This document shows positions 35,166 to 44,117 of a stretch of DNA of 64,000 nucleotides, one piece after another. Made by a program: the position numbers and the translations under genes. Origin of the DNA: Paenochrobactrum gallinarii (GTDB lineage: Bacteria; Pseudomonadota; Alphaproteobacteria; Rhizobiales; Rhizobiaceae); the NCBI RefSeq assembly GCF_014205685.1, contig NZ_JACIIU010000002.1:248001-312000 (forward strand), given 5' to 3'. How positions within the stretch are numbered: position 1 is the first letter of the stretch; each line of letters starts with the position of its first letter. Below the pieces are notes generated by a model, which worked only from the letters and a program-made list of their open reading frames with translations, was not told the origin of the DNA and searched no databases.

Positions 35166-37165
35166 CAGGCACTCCGCACAGCTGTTTTGCCGCCTGCTTT
35201 ATTTTTAGCCTTGCTTTTAGCAGGCGCACCAACACGCAGACGGCGATCAAGAAGGGAAATAAAGCCACCCAACATCATCACCAATGTTCCGTGCCAGATC
35301 AGCGTTACGAATGGTTTCCACCAGATACGAACGACGATCGAACCATCAGCCGCATCATCACCAAGAGAGACATAAACCTGATTAAACCCACGAGTACTGA
35401 TGCCGGATTCTGTCGTTGGCATCTGACGTGCAGGATAAAAACGCTTAGCAGCAATAATGGTGCTTAAAGGCTTGCCGTCTTCGTTGAGCAGCGTGAAGCG
35501 TCCCTGATTTTCCGTATAGTTCGAACCGCTAACCGGCGTCACACCTTCAAAACGAAGCTGATAGCCGGAAACAGGTGTCACATCACCAGACGCCATTGTC
35601 AGCACGCGCTCAGTGCCGAAAGTGCTGACACCAATAATACCAAGCAAAGTTATCCCAAGCCCAATATGTGCCAATGCTGTACCATAAACCGAGCGTGGCA
35701 ATCCAACCAAACGCGCGAAAGCAACTTTTGGTGCAACTTTGCCAATACCAGCTTTAAGGTAAAGATCAGTCAGGCTGCCAAAGATAACCCAGAATGCCAA
35801 ACCTATACCGAAGGCTGCCATAACGGATTCACCACGGGTGAACCAAATCACGATTGCAACCACAACCAGAGTAATGGCAAAAGCCGCCATTAAACGCTGC
35901 GACACAGCATAAATATCACCGCGCTTCCATGCCAGTAACGGCCCAAAAGGCACTGCAATCAGCAGCGGGATCATCAGCGGGCCAAACGTCATATTAAAGA
36001 ATGGAGCACCAACTGATATTTTGTCACCGGTCATCGCCTCCAAAAGAAGCGGATAGAGCGTTCCAATCAGAACAGTTGCAGCTGCTGTCGTTAGAAACAG
36101 GTTGTTAAAGACCAGTGAACCTTCACGGGAAATAGGCTGGAAAAGTCCTCCCGATGTCAGGCTTTGCACACGAAGTGCAAAAAGGAACAATGAACCACCG
36201 ATAAAGAACGTCAAAATACCAAGAATAAACAAACCACGGCTTGGATCAGTTGCAAAGCTGTGAACTGAAGTCAGCACGCCTGAACGAACAAGGAAAGTAC
36301 CGAGCAATGACAATGAGAATGTCAGCAATGCCAGCAAAACAGTCCAGATTTTTAAGGCAGAACGTTTTTCCATGACGAGTGCTGAGTGCAGTAATGCAGT
36401 GCCCACCAGCCAAGGCATGAAAGATGCATTTTCTACAGGATCCCAGAACCACCAGCCACCCCAGCCAAGCTCATAATAAGCCCAATAAGAGCCCATCGAA
36501 ATTCCGCCGGTGAGGAAAATCCATGCAGTCAATGTCCAGGGACGAACCCAGCGCGCCCAAGCAGCATCAATGCGCCCTTCAATAAGAGCCGCTACCGCAA
36601 AAGAAAAACAGACCGAGAAACCAACATAACCCAAATAGAGCATTGGCGGGTGAACAGCCAAACCAAAATCCTGCAACAGCGGATTAAGGTCATTACCTTC
36701 CATCGGCACCGGAAAAACGCGGATAAACGGATTTGAAGAGAAAATAATGAACAACAGGAAGGCGCTAGCAATCCAACCCTGCACTGCCAGCACATTGGAG
36801 CGCAGTGTATCGGGAAGATTAGCACTGAAAGCTGCAACCAATGCGCTAAAAAATGTCAAAATCAACACCCAAAGCAGCATTGAGCCTTCATGGTTTCCCC
36901 ATACGCCACTAATTTTATAAATCAGTGGCTTGGCTGAATGGGAGTTCTCAAAAACATTCAAGACAGAAAAGTCGGAGACTACATAAGCCTGTGTCAGCAC
37001 AGCAAAAGACAGTGCCACCATACCAAAAGCAGCAATGGCAGTGGGAGCTGCCACCGCCATCATACGGGTATCATTTTTACGTGCGCCAATGATCGGCAGA
37101 AATGATTGAATGATAGAAAGAGCCAGTGCTAATACCAGCGCAAAATGTCCGATTTCGACGCTCAT
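35165..37165 (-). CDS. ccmF: Cytochrome c haem lyase subunit CcmF/CycK
   Basis: 666-residue inner-membrane protein with about 15 helices that transfers haem from CcmE to apocytochrome c. The WWD motif [19 protein letters not shown] (about 228-246) and [17 protein letters not shown] are visible, as are the conserved periplasmic histidines in this type of protein. Normal length for the family. It starts 9 bp after the ccmE stop, and its own stop overlaps the ccmH start. Confidence 0.96.
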   Translation of the reverse strand: MSVEIGHFALVLALALSIIQSFLPIIGARKNDTRMMAVAAPTAIAAFGMVALSFAVLTQAYVVSDFSVLNVFENSHSAKPLIYKISGVWGNHEGSMLLWVLILTFFSALVAAFSANLPDTLRSNVLAVQGWIASAFLLFIIFSSNPFIRVFPVPMEGNDLNPLLQDFGLAVHPPMLYLGYVGFSVCFSFAVAALIEGRIDAAWARWVRPWTLTAWIFLTGGISMGSYWAYYELGWGGWWFWDPVENASFMPWLVGTALLHSALVMEKRSALKIWTVLLALLTFSLSLLGTFLVRSGVLTSVHSFATDPSRGLFILGILTFFIGGSLFLFALRVQSLTSGGLFQPISREGSLVFNNLFLTTAAATVLIGTLYPLLLEAMTGDKISVGAPFFNMTFGPLMIPLLIAVPFGPLLAWKRGDIYAVSQRLMAAFAITLVVVAIVIWFTRGESVMAAFGIGLAFWVIFGSLTDLYLKAGIGKVAPKVAFARLVGLPRSVYGTALAHIGLGITLLGIIGVSTFGTERVLTMASGDVTPVSGYQLRFEGVTPVSGSNYTENQGRFTLLNEDGKPLSTIIAAKRFYPARQMPTTESGISTRGFNQVYVSLGDDAADGSIVVRIWWKPFVTLIWHGTLVMMLGGFISLLDRRLRVGAPAKSKAKNKAGGKTAVRSA

Positions 37166-37174
37166 TTTTTATTC

Positions 37175-37672
37175 CTACTCAGTCTCTTTCCAGACGCCCT
37201 TAGCTTTCAGGCTATCAGCCAGATCTTTCGGCACGTAATTTTCATCGTGTTTCGCAAGCACACTATCAGCCTGAAAAACTCTGTTCTGGTCAAAGCGCCC
37301 CTCAATGACAACGCCCTGCCCTTCACGGAAAAGATCAGGCACAATGCCATCGAAAAACACCGGAACGGTTTTAATGGTGTCGGTCACCACAAAGCGCAAC
37401 TGAGTGCCATTGCGCTGGACACTTTCTTCTTCCACAAGCCCGCCAAGACGAAAGCGCGAGCCGGAACTCATATCAGTTTCAGTCAGATCGGCCGGAGTAC
37501 GGAAAAAACGTATATCCTGACTAAAGGCCACCAGCATCAGCGCCACAGCAACGCCCAGAACAGCCAAAGCCCCCAGCACCAGATACAAACGCTTTTTCTT
37601 ACGCTGGCTCATTGTCTTTGCAATTGACTGAGCTTTTGCCGCAGATGGTTGACGCCCTGCAATATCACTCAT
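37175..37672 (-). CDS. ccmE: Cytochrome c-type haem chaperone CcmE/CycJ
   Basis: 165 residues: N-terminal membrane helix (about 32-52, [20 protein letters not shown]) after a basic, slightly long cytoplasmic start, then an OB-fold (about 65-140). The haem-binding His is in [14 protein letters not shown] near the C-terminus, with the conserved Tyr four residues later. It overlaps the end of ccmI by 4 bp (ATGA). Confidence 0.95.
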   Translation of the reverse strand: MSDIAGRQPSAAKAQSIAKTMSQRKKKRLYLVLGALAVLGVAVALMLVAFSQDIRFFRTPADLTETDMSSGSRFRLGGLVEEESVQRNGTQLRFVVTDTIKTVPVFFDGIVPDLFREGQGVVIEGRFDQNRVFQADSVLAKHDENYVPKDLADSLKAKGVWKETE

Positions 37673-38826
37673 GGCTCAACACCCTCAACTTCAAGATTTA
37701 ATGTTTTAGCATGCTCGACCAGCAAACTGCGCTTATCATCAGGCATCAATTTCAGCGCCTGTTGCAAGGCAGCTTTTGCATCATCACCTTTTTGCATAAT
37801 CATATAGGAACTGATCAGGCGTTTCCAGCCTTCCAGATCATCCGGCTGGGCTTCCAGTTTGGCTTGCAAGCCTGCAACCATGCCCTCGATCATTTCTTTA
37901 CGCTGATCATTACTCATAGATGCCGCGGCTTCCACGTCAGCAGCACTTGGCCCTTTGGCAGGTGGTGTTGCAGTAGCAGGCGCTTGTGCCGATGCAGTTT
38001 CACCATCAATACGACGAATGGCATCTTCAATCTGTGCCCGCCACGGCGCATCAGCACTGGAACGCTCCAAAAATGCATTCAATAATTGTTTGGCTTCCTG
38101 ATTTTTACCATCTTGCAGCAAAGTACGCGCAAGGAAAAATTGCGGGCGATAATCATCCGGATTTTGGGCGGCGGCTTTTTCAAACAAAGCATGGGCTTCA
38201 GCCGTGACTAATCCACCGGATTTCAACACCAGCGATTCAGCCAAACCTAAATTGCGGGCGAAATCCTCACCGTTCAAACGTATCGAATTTCGATATGCAT
38301 TAATTGCATCATCCACGCGACCAAGGCGCAAATAAATAGGCGCCAGAACATTCCAGCCGCGTCCGTCTTGCGGATTTTGCGCCAGATGTGCTTCAGCCTG
38401 CGAAACGAGCTCTTCAACCGGTGCACGTTCCGGATTGCTGGCCACGCGCTGTGCCAAAGGTTGTGACGGCAGATCAGGTGAACCAACGGAGGAATAAATC
38501 CCCCATGACAATAAAGGGACCAGCAAAACCGAGATAAAAGCTATCAGTTTATGCGCTTTGATATTGTCGCTGACTGTTTGTGCAAGAGATGTTTTTTTCT
38601 CAGCCTTCAAAAGGCGGCGGGCGATTTCAAGTCGCGCCTGCTCTGCACTTTGTATATCAATCATACCGCGGGAAACGTCTGCTTCAATTTCCGTCATCTG
38701 ATCTCGATAGACTTCGAGATCATTCTGATCGGCAGTTTGAGACGCGTGAGTGCTACGCGAGAGTGGTATCAGAACTACCAGTGTCGCAATAACGGTTAAA
38801 CATGCAGAAAAAAGCCAAAATTCCAT
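37669..38826 (-). CDS. ccmI: Cytochrome c maturation protein CcmI/CycH
   Basis: 385-residue apocytochrome c chaperone. Two membrane helices (about 3-22 and 92-112) enclose a cytoplasmic loop containing the leucine-zipper-like segment [19 protein letters not shown]; the periplasmic part holds TPR repeats (about 150-275 and 310-375, for example [20 protein letters not shown]). First gene of the ccmIEFH operon, overlapping ccmE by 4 bp. Confidence 0.93.
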   Translation of the reverse strand: MEFWLFSACLTVIATLVVLIPLSRSTHASQTADQNDLEVYRDQMTEIEADVSRGMIDIQSAEQARLEIARRLLKAEKKTSLAQTVSDNIKAHKLIAFISVLLVPLLSWGIYSSVGSPDLPSQPLAQRVASNPERAPVEELVSQAEAHLAQNPQDGRGWNVLAPIYLRLGRVDDAINAYRNSIRLNGEDFARNLGLAESLVLKSGGLVTAEAHALFEKAAAQNPDDYRPQFFLARTLLQDGKNQEAKQLLNAFLERSSADAPWRAQIEDAIRRIDGETASAQAPATATPPAKGPSAADVEAAASMSNDQRKEMIEGMVAGLQAKLEAQPDDLEGWKRLISSYMIMQKGDDAKAALQQALKLMPDDKRSLLVEHAKTLNLEVEGVEP

Positions 38827-38928
38827 AATGCAGACTTATGCTGAACAATAATAAAATCCAACCTTAACTGTGCGATTTTAACCGAATAGGTCAATTCGCC
38901 GCAAATTAAGATAAATGTACCGATATGA

Positions 38929-39393
38929 TCAGGTTAGCGGTGTCCAGCTACCATTCGGATTGCGGCAAGCCGTGCCACGCACCGTTTGCGGCACGCCGTT
39001 CATATTGAAGCTATGTGTATATTGGCGACAGTTTTGCGAGCCAACCTGATAAGGCTGTGCAGCCACCACTTCACCGGATGCCGAAGCGCCGGTCGCTTTC
39101 CATGAAACAGCCTTGCCGGCAGCAGAATATTCAAGCGCGCGATATTCAGCTTCAAGCGCCTTGCGGCGATCTTCACCAGCCAATTGCAATGCATTTGAAC
39201 CGAGCAGACCATTACCCAGTTCGCTCAGGACGCCGGTGTCGTTTTTTTGAAAGCCCGTGCTTGGCAAGCGCAAATCAGGTACTGCTTTACCAGCAGTTCC
39301 GCAGGCGCTCAGCGCAGCAGAAGCACCAACAAGCATGATAACGGAAAAGATCTTTCCCGAGTACGGCTTAAAGAACGACATCGTAGTTTTCAT
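38929..39393 (-). CDS. Outer-membrane lipoprotein with RT0821-like surface domain
   Basis: 154-residue lipoprotein. Signal peptide with lipobox AALSAC followed by GTAG; the acylated Cys is about residue 31. The C-terminal domain (about 85-150) contains DRRKALEAEYRALEYSAAG, PYQVGSQNCRQYTHSF and RGTACRNPNGSWTPL, the pattern of the RT0821/Lpp0805 surface-protein family, with two cysteines that may pair. The ATG at 39393 is preferred to a GTG two codons upstream. No operon partner is evident: 135 bp separate it from feuQ and 102 bp from ccmI. Confidence 0.82.
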   Translation of the reverse strand: MKTTMSFFKPYSGKIFSVIMLVGASAALSACGTAGKAVPDLRLPSTGFQKNDTGVLSELGNGLLGSNALQLAGEDRRKALEAEYRALEYSAAGKAVSWKATGASASGEVVAAQPYQVGSQNCRQYTHSFNMNGVPQTVRGTACRNPNGSWTPLT

Positions 39394-39520
39394 AACCACC
39401 GACTTTCACCTACCACTTACAACCCGTAAGCCCGCCACTAAGTTTTACAGAGCAAAGCACGACAATGGCTTTCTATATAGCAGAGATTGCGCCTTAATCT
39501 TGTTAAACAACAGGTAATAT

Positions 39521-40864
39521 TCAATTTTTAACAAGAGGAAGCGTGATTTGCGCCCGAAGCCCTCCAAGCTGTGACGATTTCAACACAAATTGACCACCAT
39601 ATTCCTTCACCGTATCCTGCACGATCGCAAGTCCCAGGCCGGTTCCCGGCTTTGTTTCATCAATCCGGCGGCCGCGCTGCATAGCTTCAGCCATTTTCTC
39701 AGCTGCTAATCCGGGACCGTCATCTTCAATGATAATCATGAACTCCGCATCATTTACAGCCTTCTGCAAACTCATCAGAATTTGTGAGTGCCCCCATTTG
39801 CCCGCATTCTCCATCAGATTACCGATGACTTCTTCCAGATCTTCTTTTTCACCGGCAAAGACAGCACCAGAAAACTGATTAGAAAAACGAACGTCGAGCT
39901 GTGGATTAAGCTTTTTCGTTACGCGGTCAATCCGTTCTAAAACGGGTGTAACCGGCGTCCTGAACACCACGCTGTCGCGCTGGGCTGCAATACGAGCGCG
40001 TTGCAAATAATGTTGGATTTGCAATTGCATAGCTTCACATTGTTCGGTCACAATGCGCCCTTGTTCACCTCCAAGAGCTCTGCCTTCATTCATCAAAACG
40101 GTTAATGGGGTTTTGAGTGAATGAGCCAAATTGCCCACTTGGGTGCGTGAACGCTCCATAATACGCACGTTATTTTCAATGAGCGCGTTCATTTCCTGCG
40201 CGAGCGGCGCAATTTCAATCGGCAAATCAGAGGTCAAACGAGGTGCTCGGCCTTCGCGAATATCCGCCAGCGAGCGGCGCACTCGATCCAGAGGTCTTAA
40301 CCCAAACAAAATCACCGCCGCATTAATCAAAATGCTGCCAATGCCAAAAATTCCTAAATAGCTATAAAGCCGGGCATTAAAATCGCGGTATTCCTGCTTA
40401 ACTTCGCTCAAATTCCCCATCACCCGAAAGCGGGCAATACGGTTTTCACTATCCAGCACAACTTCTGTTTCCGCAACAAATAGCTCTTCGCCATTTGGGC
40501 CATGCGCGGGATAGGTACGTTTAAATGAGCTATCAAAAGGGAAAGTAACCAGGCTTTCCTGCCAGATTTTTCTGGTACCCAATGATAATGAGTGGAGGGT
40601 TCCATGCAGATTGGAAGAGACTGAGTCAACCTCCCAATACCAGCCAGATGTCGGACTGGAATAGCGTATCTCACCCAACTCCGGTCGCCCTTGCAGATCG
40701 CCATTTTCAGAAACGCTGACGGAACCGACCAGATTATAAAGATGCGCCCATAACAGGCGTTCAAAATTGCGCTCTGATGCCTGTTTGTAAATGGAACCGA
40801 TTAATGTCGCGACAACTACCAGCGCTACAATCACCCAAAGCGTGGATAATGTTACCACGCGCAA
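39521..40864 (-). CDS. feuQ: Sensor histidine kinase FeuQ
   Basis: 447-residue inner-membrane PhoQ-like kinase: TM1 (about 5-25), a periplasmic domain of about 140 residues, TM2 (about 172-192), HAMP (about 193-245), HisKA with QVGNLAHSLKTPLTVLMNEG (about 250) and HATPase_c (about 345-445, ENAGKWGHS, DDGPGLAAE, GTGLGLAIVQDTV). The rhizobial FeuQ works with FeuP in response to osmotic or envelope state. It follows feuP after 38 bp. The family name rests on the neighbourhood and overall form. Confidence 0.85.
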   Translation of the reverse strand: MRVVTLSTLWVIVALVVVATLIGSIYKQASERNFERLLWAHLYNLVGSVSVSENGDLQGRPELGEIRYSSPTSGWYWEVDSVSSNLHGTLHSLSLGTRKIWQESLVTFPFDSSFKRTYPAHGPNGEELFVAETEVVLDSENRIARFRVMGNLSEVKQEYRDFNARLYSYLGIFGIGSILINAAVILFGLRPLDRVRRSLADIREGRAPRLTSDLPIEIAPLAQEMNALIENNVRIMERSRTQVGNLAHSLKTPLTVLMNEGRALGGEQGRIVTEQCEAMQLQIQHYLQRARIAAQRDSVVFRTPVTPVLERIDRVTKKLNPQLDVRFSNQFSGAVFAGEKEDLEEVIGNLMENAGKWGHSQILMSLQKAVNDAEFMIIIEDDGPGLAAEKMAEAMQRGRRIDETKPGTGLGLAIVQDTVKEYGGQFVLKSSQLGGLRAQITLPLVKN

Positions 40865-40902
40865 AGCAAGCGAATGAAGGGCTGGTTTAAACCGTGCAAT
40901 AC

Positions 40903-41586
40903 TCAGCTATTCACACCTTCTGTACCAGCACCCGAATTCATACGATAACCCATGCCACGAACGGTTTCGATGAGATCAATCCCCATTTTCCGGCGCAAGC
41001 GCCCGACGAAAACTTCAATCGTATTCGAATCACGATCAAAATCCTGATCGTACAAATGCTCAACCAATTCAGTGCGCGAAATTACCTTATCCATATGGTG
41101 CATCAGATAAGATAACAGCCGAAACTCATGCGAAGTGAGCTTCAATGCAGTACCGTCAACGGTCACTTTTGACGTTTTCGTATCGAGCAGTAATGGCCCG
41201 CAGGCGAGTTCCGAAGAGGCATGACCGGCCGCACGACGAATAAGCGCCCGTAAACGTGCCAATACTTCTTCAACATGAAACGGTTTGGCGACATAATCAT
41301 CGGCACCGGCATCAATACCAGCCACCTTGTCCGACCAGCGATCGCGTGCTGTCAGCATCAAAACCGGCATGGTGCGACCATCACGGCGCCAGCGCTCAAC
41401 TACACTGATACCATCCATCTGCGGCAGACCAATATCAAGAATGACCGCATCGTAAGGCTCGGTATCACCAAGAAAATGACCTTCCTCACCGTCATATGCG
41501 CTATCAACCACATAACCGGCTTCTACCATTGCTTCTGACAACTGCCGGTTCAGGTCTTTATCATCTTCAACGATCAATATGCGCAC
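40903..41586 (-). CDS. feuP: Response regulator FeuP
   Basis: 227-residue OmpR-family regulator: receiver (1-115) with DAVILDIGLPQMDG (phospho-Asp about 51) and DDYVAKPFHVEEVLARL (Lys about 101); winged helix (about 125-220) with HEFRLLSYLMHHMDKVISR and IEVFVGRLRRKMGIDLIETV. It is between a FeuN-like small gene and feuQ. In Sinorhizobium FeuP-FeuQ controls cyclic-glucan export and other envelope genes; that role is carried over as inference. Confidence 0.87.
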   Translation of the reverse strand: MRILIVEDDKDLNRQLSEAMVEAGYVVDSAYDGEEGHFLGDTEPYDAVILDIGLPQMDGISVVERWRRDGRTMPVLMLTARDRWSDKVAGIDAGADDYVAKPFHVEEVLARLRALIRRAAGHASSELACGPLLLDTKTSKVTVDGTALKLTSHEFRLLSYLMHHMDKVISRTELVEHLYDQDFDRDSNTIEVFVGRLRRKMGIDLIETVRGMGYRMNSGAGTEGVNS

Positions 41587-41628
41587 TGCATCGCCTTTCG
41601 AAACTCATTCGCGTGTTTAAGTGCCTGC

Positions 41629-41928
41629 TTATTCCGCAGGCACTGCAACTTCCACGCGGCGCGGCCGCTCGCCGTTTCGACCAGGTACAAGAACAACGAC
41701 GACACAGACATTTCTACCCCCCTGCACCGCAGGAGTAGCTTTTGTCAAAGTTCCGCCTTGAGCGGCAGCAACGCGCTGCCCTGCGGCAGCACAATCATCT
41801 GCAGCAGCGACCACAAGATTTGCCTTGTGCGGAACAACCATCGGAAGGCTGGCGGAGATTGCCGGAGAGCTAACGGCCGCAACTGCCATACCGAGAATAA
41901 GTGTATATGCGGAGAGCTTTTTCATCAT
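41629..41928 (-). CDS. Small exported protein, FeuN-like
   Basis: 99-residue protein with a signal peptide (about 1-26, ending PAISA), then AADDCAAAGQRVAAAQGG and a C-terminal strand-rich segment CVVVVLVPGRNGERPRRVEV that looks like a short PepSY-type module with two cysteines that could pair. It begins the run feuN-like, feuP, feuQ (42 bp before feuP). In Sinorhizobium a small periplasmic protein, FeuN, restrains FeuQ; position and form fit that role, but sequence identity to FeuN is not verified. Confidence 0.6.
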   Translation of the reverse strand: MMKKLSAYTLILGMAVAAVSSPAISASLPMVVPHKANLVVAAADDCAAAGQRVAAAQGGTLTKATPAVQGGRNVCVVVVLVPGRNGERPRRVEVAVPAE

Positions 41929-42024
41929 GATGCTTTTATAGTATGCCTTAGCTGAACATTACATGAATGACCCAGACAGGCTGAATCCCATTTATTTGAA
42001 CCTTAGCTATCATGTTTTGTAATT

Positions 42025-42231
42025 TTATGAAATGCGCGAAGTTGCCTTCATACGCCCGATAATCGCAAAAATTCCTGCACCAGCTGCTGCAAGTTGCATA
42101 AGTGCATCAACTAATGTGGCCTGCTCCACCACACCAATGGGTATTCCAAGCAAATTTCCAGCCGGATAAAGTAACGCCACCATTGAACCCCAGATGGTGC
42201 GTGACAAATACCAAGGTTTATTTTCAATCAT
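42025..42231 (-). CDS. Small phage-type membrane protein, holin-like, 68 aa
   Basis: 68-residue protein: MIENKPWYLSRTIWGSMVALL, a hydrophobic segment (about 13-33), a short polar stretch, a second hydrophobic segment (about 43-60) and a basic end GRMKATSRIS. The KPWYLSRTIWGS start is common in small proteins at the 3' end of phage or GTA tail operons in this order. Two helices and length suggest a holin or pinholin, but that is inference. It follows gp15 on the same strand after 23 bp. Confidence 0.6.
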   Translation of the reverse strand: MIENKPWYLSRTIWGSMVALLYPAGNLLGIPIGVVEQATLVDALMQLAAAGAGIFAIIGRMKATSRIS

Positions 42232-42254
42232 ATTCTGACCTCGTTCTCTTTGAT

Positions 42255-44117
42255 TTATAGAGTTAAATGAAGTGTGGCGAAGTCACCGTGACCTGCCTGC
42301 GCACTGACCATAGCAACCTTAAATTCTATGTCGGCAGGAGCTGATCCAAAGAGTGCTTCACGTTGGGTTGCGGTTAAATTCCAAGCTGGTTCACTCAGCT
42401 CCCCGCCCCAAACCTTCAATCCGCCCCGCCATAGTTCTGCCTGATAGCGCTCACGTTCTTCACCGATCACAATGTCGTCAGCCAACCAGCTGTCAGCATC
42501 TATCCGCCCGCGGCGAATCCATGAGAAATACGTGTTATTGCCTTGCCTTTTTGCACGTAAATGAACCGGACTTAACGGCCGCAACGCACGCATTCCACCA
42601 ATCGTGGCAATGGTCTCAAAATAGTCTGAGGTGAATGGTCTTCCCGCTGTTCCCAGCCGCCAGTTTAACTGTAAACCAATCTCTGAAGCATCTAGCCCGA
42701 CAGGAACAACAGATGAATCAAGCAGGATGAACGCCGCTTCAGCCGATTTTTCCATCATGCTTTGTGCTTCTGTTCCAAGCTGACCACGTAAGAAATCAGA
42801 CAAACGCCAGTGGCCATTTGCCACTTCTTCAGCATGCAAGAATTGTAGAACTTCCCATTCGCCATCGGGGGCTTGGATGATTGCAGTATTCGCACCATTA
42901 TAGAGCTGTTGCATCGTGCATGAATGCAGCTCGCCCGCATAAAGCACCACATCGAGATTATATCCGCTAATAATACGCCCGCTGGCCTGTTCAGAAACGA
43001 ATGGCTGTAAGAGTTCGCCCATTACCGCACGCGAAGTCACAAGTGTTCGCTCGGTAAAACCGTCTGTCTGCGGCGAAACATAAGCTGCGACACCACGCCA
43101 AGGCTTGGCATGGCATGCCACCCGCAATTGCTGATGCGCCTTTTCGGCACCCGGCCACAATGGCAAATCAATCAGATGTACCAGTGGTTTGACATCCAGA
43201 ACCGGTGCCGGATCAGGCTTAAACGGAATTTCACCATGATCCGAAACATCAATGCGCGGTGCCAAAGCCACGGCCTGAACTTGCCGCACCTCGCCATCTT
43301 CCAATGAAGTAATCACATAGTCACGATTGCCGTTAACAATCGGAAGTTTGACACGATCTCCGACATGAAACTGCGCGCGCGCCCAAGGCACTGCAAATGA
43401 AACCGAACGCCTATGCGCCTGTCGTCGCAGCAGCCATTGCTCCACCAACCCATCCGCAGCCCCCCGCTCCAGTGAACCGGAAAGGCTTATTGACTCGTCC
43501 CCCTCACCCATATCCTGATAGGTTTTAGCCCCGCCGGCCTGATATTCACGCATCGGATCTTGATAAAACAATGTCGCATTGCGTGGCAGATCGTTTTTAT
43601 CCTCCAGCGTGATGGTCAGTGCATCCGCTTCATCGGGCACCACTATGTCATCAATAATACGAATAGCCTCTTGCCGGTGATCCAGACTTTTAAAAATAAA
43701 TTTTCCATCTTTTTCAAAAGCATGAACACCAAAAATTTCAAGCAAAGGCTCTAAAACAGAACGCGCGGTTGTCGGGTCGGAAATCACAAAACCATGAACA
43801 CAGCCATCTGCCTGACTGCTATCCACCTCCGGCAAACCATAGTCTTGAATAATTTGTGCAATCAACTCATCCAAAGACACCTGACTTAAACGCCCATTAA
43901 GCCAATGCCCGCGCGACCAATTCGCCGCATCCCCCCAATAATAATTATAAAGCGGAAACTCCGGAAATGGTCGTGTGTCCCACGCCCAAAGATAAATCCG
44001 CTCATCATCCAGCATTTTACCACCATAAAGCGGTGAAACCGGATTATGCGCGCCCGCCTCTGGCCAATAAGTCAGGTGTGCGCGCAAAAACCTGTCCATA
44101 GCTAAATCAGACCGCAC
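42255..44117 (-). CDS. GTA gp15 tail megatron, C-terminal half (split by frameshift)
   Basis: 620-codon open frame starting with GTG and continuing, in another frame, the protein begun upstream. It begins RSDLAMDRFLRAHLTYWPEA and contains the phage-tail hub type segment HNPVSPLYGGKMLDDERIYLWAWDTRP..., a central beta-rich region and a C-terminal part with tail-fibre character (FSWIRRGRIDADSWL). RcGTA gp15 is one protein of about 1,300 residues with a TIM-barrel and a receptor-binding end; together the two halves total about 1,270. As separate reading it has no convincing start or ribosome-binding site, so this half is probably not made normally. Confidence 0.85.
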   Translation of the reverse strand: MRSDLAMDRFLRAHLTYWPEAGAHNPVSPLYGGKMLDDERIYLWAWDTRPFPEFPLYNYYWGDAANWSRGHWLNGRLSQVSLDELIAQIIQDYGLPEVDSSQADGCVHGFVISDPTTARSVLEPLLEIFGVHAFEKDGKFIFKSLDHRQEAIRIIDDIVVPDEADALTITLEDKNDLPRNATLFYQDPMREYQAGGAKTYQDMGEGDESISLSGSLERGAADGLVEQWLLRRQAHRRSVSFAVPWARAQFHVGDRVKLPIVNGNRDYVITSLEDGEVRQVQAVALAPRIDVSDHGEIPFKPDPAPVLDVKPLVHLIDLPLWPGAEKAHQQLRVACHAKPWRGVAAYVSPQTDGFTERTLVTSRAVMGELLQPFVSEQASGRIISGYNLDVVLYAGELHSCTMQQLYNGANTAIIQAPDGEWEVLQFLHAEEVANGHWRLSDFLRGQLGTEAQSMMEKSAEAAFILLDSSVVPVGLDASEIGLQLNWRLGTAGRPFTSDYFETIATIGGMRALRPLSPVHLRAKRQGNNTYFSWIRRGRIDADSWLADDIVIGEERERYQAELWRGGLKVWGGELSEPAWNLTATQREALFGSAPADIEFKVAMVSAQAGHGDFATLHLTL

